Shown here piece by piece: positions 25,213-34,060 of a DNA stretch of 64,000 bases; positions within the stretch are counted from its first letter, which is position 1; each line of letters starts with the position of its first letter. The stretch spans positions 1-64,000 of the forward strand of contig NZ_JAVDDT010000005.1 of the NCBI RefSeq assembly GCF_030848495.1, written 5' to 3'. This DNA comes from Natronospira bacteriovora. GTDB lineage: Bacteria > Pseudomonadota > Gammaproteobacteria > Natronospirales > Natronospiraceae. A model generated the notes under the pieces. It made no database searches. It was given only the letters and a program-made list of their open reading frames with translations, and was not told where the DNA came from. Position numbers and translations under genes: made by a program.

Positions 25213-26025
25213 CTCGCCCGGCGCACCGGAGAGGCGGGCAGCCCGGTTGGCGAACAGACGCAGGGTGGCGGTCAGGGCCAGGCAGAGCACCAGGGTCGGG
25301 CCGAAGGGCTGATCCAGCAGCATGGAGGCCACGAAAGCCGTCAGGTAGCTGGCCACCGCCAGGACTATGGTCAGCATCAACGCCCGACGCCAGCCACGAG
25401 CCAGCACGAAGGCCACCCAGGCAGGTACGAAGAACATGGCGAAGGCGGCCATGGCACCCATGGCCAGGGTGCCCAGAACCGCGGCAACCACCACCAGGGC
25501 ACCAAAGACCAGACGGTGAGGCCAGGCCGGAATGCGATTGGCGGAGAAGTAGTCCGGGAAAAAGCGCTCGGTGAGCAGGCGCGGCGAGAGCCAGCTGAGG
25601 CTGGAAAACAGCGCCAGTATCAGCAGGGAAGCCGCGATCAGATGCGGCTTGCTGGTGAAGTAAAGCTGACCGCGCAGGAGAGCCTCACCCACTACTTCAC
25701 CCTGATGGGTATTGGCGGCCAGCATCAGGGCACCACCCCAGCCGAGCAGGAGCATCAGACCATAGTGATTGTTGCTGGCCTTGGGCAGCAGCCCCTTCAG
25801 CAGGGCCGCCAGGCCGGCGAAGCCCAGGGCACCCGCCAGGGCCGGAATACCCAGAGGCAGGGCGGCAATGCCACCGGCCGCCGCCATATGCGACAGACCC
25901 AGGGCGGCCAGCCACTCCTCGCGCATGCGCAGGTAGGCGCCGATCAGGGACAGGCCCACGGCCAGCAGCAGGCCAATCAGAAACGGCAGGCGAAACATGG
26001 GGTCGAAGAGAATGAAATCGCTCAT
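25210..26025 (-). CDS. znuB: Zinc/manganese ABC transporter permease (ZnuB-like)
   Basis: 271 residues with about eight hydrophobic segments, of the ABC-3 metal permease family (LRMREEWLAALGLSHMAAAG is the conserved early cytoplasmic loop). It overlaps the ATPase gene by 4 bp (26022-26025) and ends in GGCGAGTGA, whose TGA is part of the GTGAATC iteron of element D. With the ATPase and periplasmic binding protein it forms an importer. Zinc is favoured by the binding protein type and the His-rich neighbours. Confidence 0.88.
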   Translation of the reverse strand: MSDFILFDPMFRLPFLIGLLLAVGLSLIGAYLRMREEWLAALGLSHMAAAGGIAALPLGIPALAGALGFAGLAALLKGLLPKASNNHYGLMLLLGWGGALMLAANTHQGEVVGEALLRGQLYFTSKPHLIAASLLILALFSSLSWLSPRLLTERFFPDYFSANRIPAWPHRLVFGALVVVAAVLGTLAMGAMAAFAMFFVPAWVAFVLARGWRRALMLTIVLAVASYLTAFVASMLLDQPFGPTLVLCLALTATLRLFANRAARLSGAPGE

Positions 26026-26618
26026 GCCTCGGCCTTTCGGTGGGAAATCTCGACAATGCGGCTGCAGTTCTTCTGCAGAAAATCCCGTTCATGGCTGACC
26101 ATGAGAATGGCACGCGGGGGCCGCGCGGCCCTAATGAACTCGGCCAGCGCCTCCATGGCGTCGCCGTCCAGGTTGTTGGTTGGCTCATCCAGCAGCACCA
26201 GTTCGGCATCGCCTCCCAGACAGGCCCAGGCTTCAAGCAGCTGGAACTGTCCGCCACTCATGCGATTGATGGGGCGATCCAGGAGCGGACGGATGATGGC
26301 AGGGGCATCCCGCCGGTCGGCAGCCATGACCTTCAGCAGCTCCCGCCCGAGCAACGGCAGTTCCGGTGGCAGCTCGGGGCGTTGCTGGTGATGGGTCACT
26401 GTCAGCCCCTGGCAGGGCCTGACAGTGCCGGCAAAACGTTTGGCTTCGGCCGTGATGGCCTTGAGCACGGTGGACTTGCCGGCTCCATTGGGGCCACTCA
26501 GCCCAAGCACTTCACCGGGAAACACATCAAAAGACACGGGCCCCACAACGGGGCCCGTGTATCCCGCCACCAGACCGTCCACGGTCAACAGCGGCTTGTT
26601 GTTGTCATCATTTGACAC
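26022..26618 (-). CDS. znuC: Short ABC transporter ATPase (ZnuC-like)
   Basis: 198 residues, shorter than typical ZnuC (about 230-250). Walker A GPNGAGKST, signature MSGGQ and Walker B LVLLDEPTNNLD followed by a switch His (MVSHERDF) are all intact, so it should hydrolyse ATP. The Q-loop region reads THHQQRPELPPELP. It overlaps both the permease (4 bp) and the binding-protein gene (11 bp). Confidence 0.87.
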   Translation of the reverse strand: MSNDDNNKPLLTVDGLVAGYTGPVVGPVSFDVFPGEVLGLSGPNGAGKSTVLKAITAEAKRFAGTVRPCQGLTVTHHQQRPELPPELPLLGRELLKVMAADRRDAPAIIRPLLDRPINRMSGGQFQLLEAWACLGGDAELVLLDEPTNNLDGDAMEALAEFIRAARPPRAILMVSHERDFLQKNCSRIVEISHRKAEA

Positions 26619-27495
26619 TGGCCAGGGCCTCGACCCAACGATCGATCATCTCGAAGTAGGCATCCACCTTGCGGGCATCCGTGGCAACCTGGTTCGGCAG
26701 CTGACGGCTGGGCCACCCCAGTTCCCGCTCCAGGAACTCCGCACCCCGGGAGGGCTGGAAGTTCGTGTACAGGGTAATGCCTTGCTGACCTTCCAGACCC
26801 CGCACCAGCTCCCGCAGGTGGCGAGCCGTGGGCGGAATGCCTGGCAGGGGCTCCAGATAACCGAGAATCGGCGCATCCAGCAGACGCATCAGGTAGTTCG
26901 CGTCCTTATGATACAGCACCGCACCGGCCGTGCCTTCCGCCCTGGCGCGCCAGCCGTCCATGCGGGCGTCCACGGCATCGGCGAAGGCCTGGGCGTTGGC
27001 CCGGAAATAATCCGCATTGTCACCGTCCAGACGTGCCAGGCGATCAGCCAGTGCGTGGGCCACCTGCGCCATGCGGCCCGGATCCATGTAGTAGTGCGGG
27101 TTGCCCATGGGGTGAACATCGCCCCCGGCCCGGTCGGCTTCGACGCCGGTTTCGATCAGCTCAATATGGGCAGCTCCCTCGAAGTAGCCCGCGCGGCCAA
27201 CTTGAATCCGCGGGTTGTTGGCGCCCTGCAGGGCGGCCGGCAGCCAGCCTACTTCCAGCTCGGCACCCACGGCCACCACAAGATCCGCACGGCGCAGGGC
27301 CGCCATCATGCTGGGCCGGGCTTCCAGATAATGGGCGTCCCGATCGGATGGCGCCATCACGGTGACATCAACGGCTTCGCCACCCACCACACGGGCCAGC
27401 ATGCCCATGTTCGGCACGGTGGCGGCCACGCGGACTTCGGCACTGGCGGCCACCGCCGCCAGCATCAGAATGCTTCCGAGGATCCATTGCTTCAT
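26608..27495 (-). CDS. znuA: Metal ABC transporter substrate-binding protein (ZnuA-like)
   Basis: 295 residues. ATG 27495 has an AGGAGG site and starts a signal peptide (MKQWILGSILMLAAVAASA). Cluster A-I solute-binding features: VAATVPNMGMLARVVGG, a ligand His in MAPSDRDAHYLEARPS, a second His in GNPHYYMDPGRMAQVA, VLYHKDANYLM and late LYTNFQPSRGAEFLERELG. There is no long His-rich loop as in E. coli ZnuA. The first gene of znuABC here is transcribed leftward. Confidence 0.88.
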   Translation of the reverse strand: MKQWILGSILMLAAVAASAEVRVAATVPNMGMLARVVGGEAVDVTVMAPSDRDAHYLEARPSMMAALRRADLVVAVGAELEVGWLPAALQGANNPRIQVGRAGYFEGAAHIELIETGVEADRAGGDVHPMGNPHYYMDPGRMAQVAHALADRLARLDGDNADYFRANAQAFADAVDARMDGWRARAEGTAGAVLYHKDANYLMRLLDAPILGYLEPLPGIPPTARHLRELVRGLEGQQGITLYTNFQPSRGAEFLERELGWPSRQLPNQVATDARKVDAYFEMIDRWVEALASVK

Positions 27496-27613
27496 GTTTG
27501 CCTCCTGAGTGGCGGGCCCGTTCCCGGGCCCGCTCTCCATTTCAGTCATGGGCGGATCGCCCTCGATGGCCGATCCGCTCGAACGTCATCAGCCTGCCCA
27601 TGGCAGGCGCCCG
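27496..27613. other. Gap with three consecutive hairpins before znuA
   Basis: Stems at 27512-27520/27525-27533 (GCGGGCCCG, loop TTCC), 27552-27559/27571-27578 (GCGGATCG) and 27592-27598/27602-27608 (GCCTGCC, loop CAT). None has a T tract in the leftward direction, so they look like mRNA-processing or attenuating structures between the outer-membrane gene and znuA rather than terminators. Confidence 0.55.
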
Positions 27614-29164
27614 TCAGAATGTGTGGGCGCCATGCACGCCGATGCTGATGTTGTACTGCAGCATGAACTCCCAGGCATCGTGATGCTCATGGTCATGGTG
27701 ACCGGCCTCATCACCCACATCCAGATAGTTGAGCTGGGCCCGGATACGCGAAAACTCGGTCGGGGCATAGGTCAGCTGGGTGGAATAGCGCCATGAAGAT
27801 TCAAAAGGCGTGGGCAGGCCGCGACCTTCCGAGTGGTCGGCGTAGGCATCGTTGGTCAGTCCCATGCCTTCCACACGCAGACCCCAGTTCCAGCGCGGGG
27901 CAAAACCATAGGTGCCCTGCAGATAGAAACCGTCCTGCTTCCAGCGCTGGTTCACCACGTCACCATCCGGGTTGCGGGTGGTGGGCTCCAGGGTGCTGAA
28001 GTCGGTGAACTGACGGCTCATGTAGAGGGCGTCAATTTCGCGCATGGCGTATTCGAACTGCAGGGTGAAGTTGCGGTGCCCCATGGTACCGCCACCATCA
28101 CGCTTGTAGACGGCATCCACACCCCAGAAGGAGGCGTCACCGTCCCAGGTTTCATAACGGCCGCTGGAATGGGCTTCATCACGCTGATAGGCCTCGCTCC
28201 AACCGGCAAAGGCACCCAGCTGAAGGGCATGGTCGTAGCCCAGATCCGGCGCCCACTTGGCAAAGGCCGTGGCCAGACGCGGCCCGGTCACGTCGTCAAA
28301 ACCGTTGCTGGCACGCCAGCGGTTGCGGTTGGGGGAGAAATCATCGTTTTCCGGGTCATTGGGCAGCACGGTGACCATTTCGTGGTTACCGGAACCAATG
28401 TAGGGGGCGACACCGGAGCTCTCACCGTTGAGCAGTTCCACACCGAAGCGGGTGTAACTACGGGTAGCCGGCATCCAGCTCATCTGCACCCCCGTCTCCA
28501 GCAGGCCATGGTCGCCGAACAGATATTCGTTCATCCAGGGACGATCCACGAAAGCCCAGTCATGGGGATGCTGCTTGTTGATGTAGCCGATGTCACTCAG
28601 GAAGCGACCGGCCTTGAGCTGCAGCCCCGCCGGCAGTGCGCGGGTGGAAATGAAAGCCTCTTCGAGATCCACGCTGCCGTTCTCGAAAGTGAACATCACG
28701 AAGGCATCGAAATAGGGATCCACGGTGGCGGAGAAGGCGAACTCCACGTCGCGCATCTGGAATCCATCCTGGAAACCGTGGCCGCCGTGGCCGTGGTCAT
28801 GCCCATGCCCATGGCCATGACCGGCGTCAAAACCGCCCGGCGATTCCACATGACCACTGAATTCGTTGTAGTAGATACCATCGAGAATGACGGAAATGGC
28901 CGGGTTGAACTGCGTACCGGAAGTCACGGCCTGATCACCACCACCCAGCTGCATGGCGCGGGTACGGGCCGGTGCGGGATCCAGCGGATCACGGGCCGGA
29001 CCGGACTGTCGCCGCTGCTGCGCTTCCGGCGTCTCGGCCTGGGCGATGACATCGTCCATGCGCAGATTGTCGTCCTCGGCAACGACCGTACTCGAAATCA
29101 GGCTGACCGAAATCGCCATGGCGGCCATTCCGGACAGCTTGGCCAGAGAATATTTCGTTCGCAT
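27614..29164 (-). CDS. Outer-membrane porin-like protein with His-rich loop, linked to zinc uptake
   Basis: 516 residues. The signal peptide is followed by a Gln/Pro-rich segment, then a beta-barrel-like pattern of alternating residues ending in an aromatic (final residues GVHGAHTF). A surface-type loop contains GHGHGHGHDHGHGGHG, a likely zinc-binding segment. Conserved text such as RALPAGLQLKAGRFLSDIGYINKQHPHDWAFVD, given here only in part, belongs to a family often found beside Zn ABC importers. No TonB box or plug domain is obvious, so it is more likely a porin or specific channel than a TonB receptor. Confidence 0.75.
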   Translation of the reverse strand: MRTKYSLAKLSGMAAMAISVSLISSTVVAEDDNLRMDDVIAQAETPEAQQRRQSGPARDPLDPAPARTRAMQLGGGDQAVTSGTQFNPAISVILDGIYYNEFSGHVESPGGFDAGHGHGHGHDHGHGGHGFQDGFQMRDVEFAFSATVDPYFDAFVMFTFENGSVDLEEAFISTRALPAGLQLKAGRFLSDIGYINKQHPHDWAFVDRPWMNEYLFGDHGLLETGVQMSWMPATRSYTRFGVELLNGESSGVAPYIGSGNHEMVTVLPNDPENDDFSPNRNRWRASNGFDDVTGPRLATAFAKWAPDLGYDHALQLGAFAGWSEAYQRDEAHSSGRYETWDGDASFWGVDAVYKRDGGGTMGHRNFTLQFEYAMREIDALYMSRQFTDFSTLEPTTRNPDGDVVNQRWKQDGFYLQGTYGFAPRWNWGLRVEGMGLTNDAYADHSEGRGLPTPFESSWRYSTQLTYAPTEFSRIRAQLNYLDVGDEAGHHDHEHHDAWEFMLQYNISIGVHGAHTF

Positions 29165-29261
29165 TGGATTGACTCCTCAAATGGTCATGCATCAGCAGGC
29201 GCATCGCCATGAGCGATGCGCTGCGGTTCCTGAAGGGGAAATGACGGGCCTGCGCCCGGAT

Positions 29262-29573
29262 TCAGGCCGTTGGGGGCCCGCGTACCTTGATGGAAGCGGA
29301 ATCCAGGGTAATGGGGAGCTTGCTGCCAGGATGAGTAATGATCGCCACAATCAGGCGGCGAGGTACCGGCAGCTCGGCCTTTCCGGTGGGCAGGGGGCCG
29401 GCCTGCTGGCTGGCCACCTTGCAGAAGAGACACTGATCCAGAACATGAGCCGTTTCGTGCTCATGATCATGAACGAAACCGTGCGCCACCACGGAGACCG
29501 GCAGCATGAGACTCACCAGCACGAAGGCCAGCCAGGTCACTCGATGCAATGGCGTTCTGCGTTGATTCGCCAT
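29262..29573 (-). CDS. Small His-rich exported protein (DUF2946-like)
   Basis: 103 residues from ATG 29573: a signal peptide (LAFVLVSLMLPVSVVA), then HGFVHDHEHETAHVLDQCLFC, a compact cluster of His, Asp, Glu and CxxC that could bind zinc or copper. Size and the His-rich, CLFCK-like motif resemble DUF2946/DUF2607-type proteins. It lies between the outer-membrane and MerC genes in the zinc island. The function is unproven. Confidence 0.6.
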   Translation of the reverse strand: MANQRRTPLHRVTWLAFVLVSLMLPVSVVAHGFVHDHEHETAHVLDQCLFCKVASQQAGPLPTGKAELPVPRRLIVAIITHPGSKLPITLDSASIKVRGPPTA

Positions 29574-29635
29574 GTCAGTCACCCGTGTCAAGTGAGCGGT
29601 CGGGGCAGGTTATACAGGCCGGAGTCAAGCGGCGG

Positions 29636-30073
29636 CTATCGCCAGGCCCGGGGATGACCGGCCACCATGGAATCAGTGACGGTATTCGGTCGCAGGAAGT
29701 TCCGGAGGTTCAGCAAATGCGCCGCGCTCAGAAGGGCGGCGCCGCCGAGTGTCAGCACCACTTCAAGGGTATTTGTATGCCAGGCGGCAAATTCCAGTGT
29801 CGCCAGCACCATCAGGGCCATTCCGGCCATGCCTGTCAGCAACAAGCCCGTCTCGCCGCGCCGCCGCCAGGCCAGTCCCAGCGCCCAGCCACTGACCGGA
29901 ATCACCAGCAAGAGGATGGCCCGGTGGAACCAGTCGTCCACGATGCCCAGGGCCGCAATCCACGGCATGGCCGCTGCCATCACCGGCAATGCCGTGCAGT
30001 GCAGGACACACAGCAGGGACATGCCGATGGCGGCAAAGTCCAGTCGGGCCTTGTTGGCGGGTACTTCCTTCAT
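29636..30073 (-). CDS. MerC-domain membrane protein
   Basis: 145 residues with about four transmembrane helices. The first carries SLLCVLHCTALPV, the paired-cysteine motif of MerC-type transporters. ATG 30073 is chosen because it gives a usual N-terminus; an upstream in-frame ATG at 30127 lies within the Zur-like palindrome, but has a CAGG site and cannot be excluded. MerC proteins without mercury genes are often part of zinc-starvation regulons, which fits the position. Confidence 0.75.
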   Translation of the reverse strand: MKEVPANKARLDFAAIGMSLLCVLHCTALPVMAAAMPWIAALGIVDDWFHRAILLLVIPVSGWALGLAWRRRGETGLLLTGMAGMALMVLATLEFAAWHTNTLEVVLTLGGAALLSAAHLLNLRNFLRPNTVTDSMVAGHPRAWR

Positions 30074-30110
30074 CCGATAAGGCTGCCCATTGCTCTGATC
30101 CGAGAGCTCA

Positions 30111-30127
30111 ACATTATGCAATAACAT
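30111..30127 (-). promoter_or_regulatory. Zur-box-like operator upstream of merC-like gene
   Basis: Reading leftward, ATGTTATTGCATAATGT matches the general Zur palindrome ATGTTAT-N3-ATAACAT except for the last half-site (two mismatches). It is flanked by another TTATG and sits in a locally AT-rich patch. Its place at the 5' end of the zinc island supports Zur control. Confidence 0.5.
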
Positions 30128-30207
30128 AACACCTGCGTAAAGCGCCCAACCGCCGGCGGCCCTTCCCCGGGTTCATTCTGGGCTCATTCGACTCGACTAC
30201 AGGGCTG

Positions 30208-31173
30208 TCAGGGCAGAATCGCCAGCAGCCGATCGAGGAAGGCGTCTGGATGAGTTTCCATGGGATTATGGGCGGCTTCATCCAGAAGGTGGAGCTCGGC
30301 TTCGGCCGCCTCAGCAAGACGGCGCCCATGGGACAGGGGCACCCATTCGTCATGACCACCCCAGATCAGGTTAAGCGAAAAGGGCCTCAGCTCCGCCGAC
30401 GCCAGCGGAGGACTGCCGGCCTGCAGGCCACGAATGACCGCGTCGGGCTTGCCGCGGATGCGCAAGGGTGCAAGATAGGCGGCGACCACCGCCTCTTCCA
30501 CTTCCTGTCCGTAAGCCGAACTCAGCGCCCGCTCCATGCCCGGCTCGTTCAACAGGCGCCGGCTGCCGATCACGGTCAGCCAGCGCTGCACCGGCGGATA
30601 CTGCATGATCACGCCGCCAATACCGGCCCCACCTTCACTGGCGGTCTCGTGGGTCCCGGCGACCATCACCAGCTGATCGACCCGATCCGGCGCGGCCGCG
30701 GCCATCCTCGCCACCACGGCGCTGCCCATGGAATGGCCAACCAGATGCCAGCGCCCGCGCTGCTCACCGAGCGCGTCGATCAGCCCCCAAAGCAGCTCGG
30801 CCTCATCCGGCCCCTCCGCCCCGGGCACGATCGGTTCACTGTATCCGAAAGGCGGCACATCCACCGTCAGCACATGATAACCGGCCGCCTGCAGAGGCCC
30901 GTGCACATGGCGCCAGCTGTAGGTGGATCCGGCCAGGCCATGAACCAGCAGAAGCTGTCCACGAACCGCCTGCCCCTCCGCCGGTCGTGCCGGAAACTCG
31001 CGGTAATGCAGCGTCACGCCTCCCACGGCCTGAAAGCGACTCTCCGCAAACGGTGACTCCGGCACCCGCTGATCGGCCCCGGTGGGAATAATGTAGGGCA
31101 ACAGGGAAAGACCACCGACGATGATCAGAAACATGATGAGGCCGGTGCGCCAGAAGTTGGGGCTGTTGTTCAT
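30208..31173 (-). CDS. Membrane-anchored alpha/beta hydrolase
   Basis: 321 residues. ATG 31173 is followed by one N-terminal transmembrane segment (GLIMFLIIVGGLSLLPYII), then an alpha/beta-hydrolase fold: oxyanion HGLAGSTYSW, nucleophile elbow GHSMGSAV, acidic residue in LIWGGHDEW and catalytic His in LLDEAAHNPMETHP. The substrate is unknown. The ribosome-binding site (GAGAAAAG) is formed by the end of a CGTAGTCG-type repeat, so the start of this gene abuts the repeat. Confidence 0.85.
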   Translation of the reverse strand: MNNSPNFWRTGLIMFLIIVGGLSLLPYIIPTGADQRVPESPFAESRFQAVGGVTLHYREFPARPAEGQAVRGQLLLVHGLAGSTYSWRHVHGPLQAAGYHVLTVDVPPFGYSEPIVPGAEGPDEAELLWGLIDALGEQRGRWHLVGHSMGSAVVARMAAAAPDRVDQLVMVAGTHETASEGGAGIGGVIMQYPPVQRWLTVIGSRRLLNEPGMERALSSAYGQEVEEAVVAAYLAPLRIRGKPDAVIRGLQAGSPPLASAELRPFSLNLIWGGHDEWVPLSHGRRLAEAAEAELHLLDEAAHNPMETHPDAFLDRLLAILP

Positions 31174-31176
31174 TCT

Positions 31177-31366
31177 TTTCTCGTAGTCGTAATCGTAATC
31201 GGGTTTTGTACACAGCAACGAGCCACGCTCCACGAGCGGCAAGCTAAAAGCCGAAAATCCCGCAGCCTCAGGTTTTTCCTCGTAGTCGTAATCGTAACCG
31301 TAGTCGTAATCGGGTTTTCCTTAATACCCGAAAATGTCGATTACGATTACAATTACGACTACGAAA
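31177..31366. repeat. CGTAGTCGTAATCG-family composite palindrome, copy 1
   Basis: Fills the gap between the hydrolase start and the tldD stop. It contains TCGTAGTCGTAATCGTAATC at about 31181, a 7-bp-period segment (AGCAACG, AGCCACG, CTCCACG, AGCGGCA) at about 31213-31244, a second CGTAGTCG array at 31280-31313, and its inverted partner GATTACGATTACAATTACG at 31338-31364. The loop itself has a GGGT/ACCC hairpin. An eight-base A run touches the tldD stop. Confidence 0.85.
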
Positions 31367-31371
31367 AAAAA

Positions 31372-32811
31372 CTACCCCGTTCCACCCACCGTCAGGCTGT
31401 CGACCTTGAGTGTGGGTTGGCCGACGCCCACCGGGACAGACTGGCCATCCTTGCCGCAGACGCCGATGCCGCGGTCCAGCTCCAGATCATTGCCCACCAT
31501 ACTGACCCGGGTCAGGACATCGGGGCCGTTGCCGATGAGTGTGGCACCCTTGACCGGCCGGGTAATGCGTCCGTTTTCAATCAGGTAGGCCTCGCTGGCG
31601 GAGAACACGAACTTGCCGGAGGTGATATCCACCTGGCCACCGCCGAAGTTGACGGCATACAGACCGCGTTCCACGGACTGGATGATCTCTTCAGGGTCAT
31701 GGGGCCCCGGACGCATGTAGGTGTTGGTCATGCGTGGCATGGGCAGGTGGGCGTAGGATTCCCGCCGGCCATTGCCGGTGGATTTCTGCCCCATTAGCCG
31801 GGCGTTCATGCGGTCCTGCATGTAGCCCTTGAGGATGCCGTTCTCGATCAGCACCGTGCAGTTGGTGGCTTCCCCTTCATCGTCCACGTTCAAAGATCCG
31901 CGTCGACCTTCCAGGGTGCCGTCGTCCACCACCGTGCAGTATTCGCTGGCTACCCGTTCGCCGATGCGACCGGAGAAGGCCGACGTGCCCTTGCGGTTGA
32001 AATCGCCCTCCAGGCCGTGGCCGATGGCCTCGTGCAGCAGCACGCCAGGCCAGCCGGGGCCCAGAACCACCGGCATGCTGCCGGCCGGCGCCTCGACCGC
32101 ATCCAGGTTCACCAGTGCGGAACGGGCCGCTTCCTTCGCCAGACGCAGGGGCTCATCGCGCTCCAGCAGAGTCTGGATGGAAAAACGTCCCCCGGCACCG
32201 GCCATGCCCTGTTCACGGCGCCCCTTGTGCTCGGCAATGCAGACTACGTTCATGCGGATCAGCGGCCGCACATCGGCCACCAGACGACCATCGTTGCCGG
32301 CCACCAGCACCACTTCATGGGTGGCGGCAAGACTCACATTGACCTTGCAAATGCGCGGATCCTCGGCCCGGCAGGCGGCATCCACCCGCTGCAGCAGGGC
32401 CACCTTTTCGTCCGGGCTCAGGGTCTCGATGGGATCCATGGGCTGGTAGAGGCTGCGCCCGCCCCCGGCCCGCCAGGCCTGGAGACGCCCGGACTGCCCG
32501 CCGGAGGCGATGGCACGCGCCATCCCCGACGCCTTTTCCAGCGCCGGCAGCACGATTTCATCGGAATAGGCGAAGCCGCTCTTCTCACCGGACACGGCAC
32601 GCAGGCCCACACCACGATCCAGGCCGTGACCACCCTCCTTGACGATGCCGTCTTCCAGAGCCCAGCTCTCGCTGCGCCGAAGCTGGAAATACAGGTCGGC
32701 CTCGTCCACCGAGGCACTCATCATGCGATTCAGCACGCGGGCCAGGGCGTTCTCGTCGAGACCTCCCGGTTCCAGCAGTTGCTGCTTGGCAATATCCAGT
32801 GCTTGCGTCAT
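31372..32811 (-). CDS. tldD: TldD subunit of the TldD-TldE metalloprotease
   Basis: 479 residues from ATG 32811. The zinc site [12 protein letters not shown] is present (HExxxH), with the conserved N-terminal [16 protein letters not shown] and C-terminal [25 protein letters not shown]. It works with PmbA/TldE (8403-9752) to cleave unfolded peptides. It is the last gene of the leftward block that includes the nitrilase and yhdP, an order conserved in many gammaproteobacteria. Confidence 0.96.
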   Translation of the reverse strand: MTQALDIAKQQLLEPGGLDENALARVLNRMMSASVDEADLYFQLRRSESWALEDGIVKEGGHGLDRGVGLRAVSGEKSGFAYSDEIVLPALEKASGMARAIASGGQSGRLQAWRAGGGRSLYQPMDPIETLSPDEKVALLQRVDAACRAEDPRICKVNVSLAATHEVVLVAGNDGRLVADVRPLIRMNVVCIAEHKGRREQGMAGAGGRFSIQTLLERDEPLRLAKEAARSALVNLDAVEAPAGSMPVVLGPGWPGVLLHEAIGHGLEGDFNRKGTSAFSGRIGERVASEYCTVVDDGTLEGRRGSLNVDDEGEATNCTVLIENGILKGYMQDRMNARLMGQKSTGNGRRESYAHLPMPRMTNTYMRPGPHDPEEIIQSVERGLYAVNFGGGQVDITSGKFVFSASEAYLIENGRITRPVKGATLIGNGPDVLTRVSMVGNDLELDRGIGVCGKDGQSVPVGVGQPTLKVDSLTVGGTG

Positions 32812-32830
32812 GTTTCTCCAACAATCACGT

Positions 32831-33670
32831 TCAGGCGCCCGTCCGGCGCCGGTGTTCAAGTACCGGGAAGCTCTCGCGCAGGGTGCGCAGGCGTTCCAGG
32901 GAAATCGGGGCGGTCACCACGCCTGCGCCCTGCTTGCGTTCGGCCACCACCGAACCCCAGGGTTCCACGATCATGCTGTGGCCCCAGGTTTCGCGGCCAC
33001 TGACGTGGAAGCCGCCCTGGGCGCCAGCCGCCACATAGGCCAGGTTCTCCACTGCCCGGGCACGCAGCAGCAGTTCCCAGTGGGCCCGGCCGGTCTGCAC
33101 GGTAAAGGCCGAGGGCACGGCGAAGACTTCGGCGCCCTGGTCGGTCATGGCCCGAAACAGCTCCGGGAAACGCAGATCGTAACAGACGGCGAGACCCAGG
33201 CGGCCCACGGGGGAATCGATCACCACGACCTCGTCACCGGGTCGGGTGGAATCCGATTCCCGATAACGCTCGCGCCCATCCGGCAGGGTGACATCGAACA
33301 GGTGCATCTTGTCGAAGCGGGCCCGACGCTCACCGGTATCGTCGTACACCAGGCAGGCTCCGCTGACCCGGCCGGCTCCGGCGGCCAACGGAATGGTGCC
33401 ACCGACAATCCACATGTCCAGGCGCCGTGCCCGATCGGCCAGCCAGGTCTGCAGTGGCCCGTCTCCATCCGACTCGGCCTCCTGCAGGCGCTCTTCGTCG
33501 GTCTGGCCCAGCATGGCGAAGTTTTCCGGCAGGACAGCCAGACAGGCGCCCGCGGCCCTCGCTTCTTCCAGCAGACGTTCAGCTTCGATCAGATTGGCGC
33601 TCACCTGGGGCCCCGAGGCCATCTGGATGGCCGCAATAACCGGATCCTTTTGTTCTGTTTTTTCGGTCAT
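32831..33670 (-). CDS. Carbon-nitrogen hydrolase (nitrilase superfamily)
   Basis: 279 residues from ATG 33670. The catalytic triad is visible: Glu in LPENFAMLG, Lys in FDKMHLFDV and Cys in [11 protein letters not shown]. The sequence is closest in style to the Nit/omega-amidase or deaminated-glutathione amidase group, and the yhdP-nitrilase-tldD order is widely conserved. The substrate is not proven. It lies 20 bp from tldD. Confidence 0.9.
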   Translation of the reverse strand: MTEKTEQKDPVIAAIQMASGPQVSANLIEAERLLEEARAAGACLAVLPENFAMLGQTDEERLQEAESDGDGPLQTWLADRARRLDMWIVGGTIPLAAGAGRVSGACLVYDDTGERRARFDKMHLFDVTLPDGRERYRESDSTRPGDEVVVIDSPVGRLGLAVCYDLRFPELFRAMTDQGAEVFAVPSAFTVQTGRAHWELLLRARAVENLAYVAAGAQGGFHVSGRETWGHSMIVEPWGSVVAERKQGAGVVTAPISLERLRTLRESFPVLEHRRRTGA

Positions 33671-33712
33671 GGTCAATGCATTCCCCTGTCTTTCAACGTT
33701 TTCGTGGTTGCT

Positions 33713-34060
33713 TCAACGCAAGCGAAGGATAAGCACGTCCTCGGCACCGGAACCGGGCAGCAGGCGCACCTCATCGGCTTCGACCCCGAGTGCCACCAGC
33801 CAGTCCTTCAGTTCCGAGGCCCACAGTTCGCCCCGCTCTCCGCCCGGATAGACCAGTTCCAGCCGGGCATCGTTCCGCCCCTCCCAGGCTGCCATGGCCC
33901 GGGACACCGGTGTCATGGAAAGAACCACTTCACCCGAGCGCGGCCGGCTCCATTCCTCGGCCGACAGTTGCCAGCTCTCGGCCATGGCCGACAGGGGCAA
34001 CATCACCGCCATGACAAGCCCGGCTGCCGGCAGCAACCGTCCATGTGACCTTTCATTCAT
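33713..34060 (-). CDS. Small exported protein between yhdP and the nitrilase
   Basis: 115 residues. ATG 34060 overlaps the yhdP stop by 8 bp (ATGAATGA) and starts a signal peptide (LLPAAGLVMAVMLPLSAMA). The mature part (SWQLSAEEWSRPRSGEVV ... LELVYPGGERGELWASELKDW) is about 90 residues with no Cys. I do not recognise a family with certainty; it looks like a small periplasmic domain cotranscribed with yhdP. Confidence 0.7.
   Translation of the reverse strand: MNERSHGRLLPAAGLVMAVMLPLSAMAESWQLSAEEWSRPRSGEVVLSMTPVSRAMAAWEGRNDARLELVYPGGERGELWASELKDWLVALGVEADEVRLLPGSGAEDVLILRLR

Noticed and set aside
27512-27533. Rho-independent terminator between the outer-membrane gene and znuA
   Set aside because: A strong hairpin but no following T run in the direction of transcription.
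30250-31056. Rightward open frame of 268 codons opposite the alpha/beta hydrolase
   Set aside because: The leftward frame has a transmembrane start, GHSMG nucleophile elbow and catalytic His; the rightward one has none.
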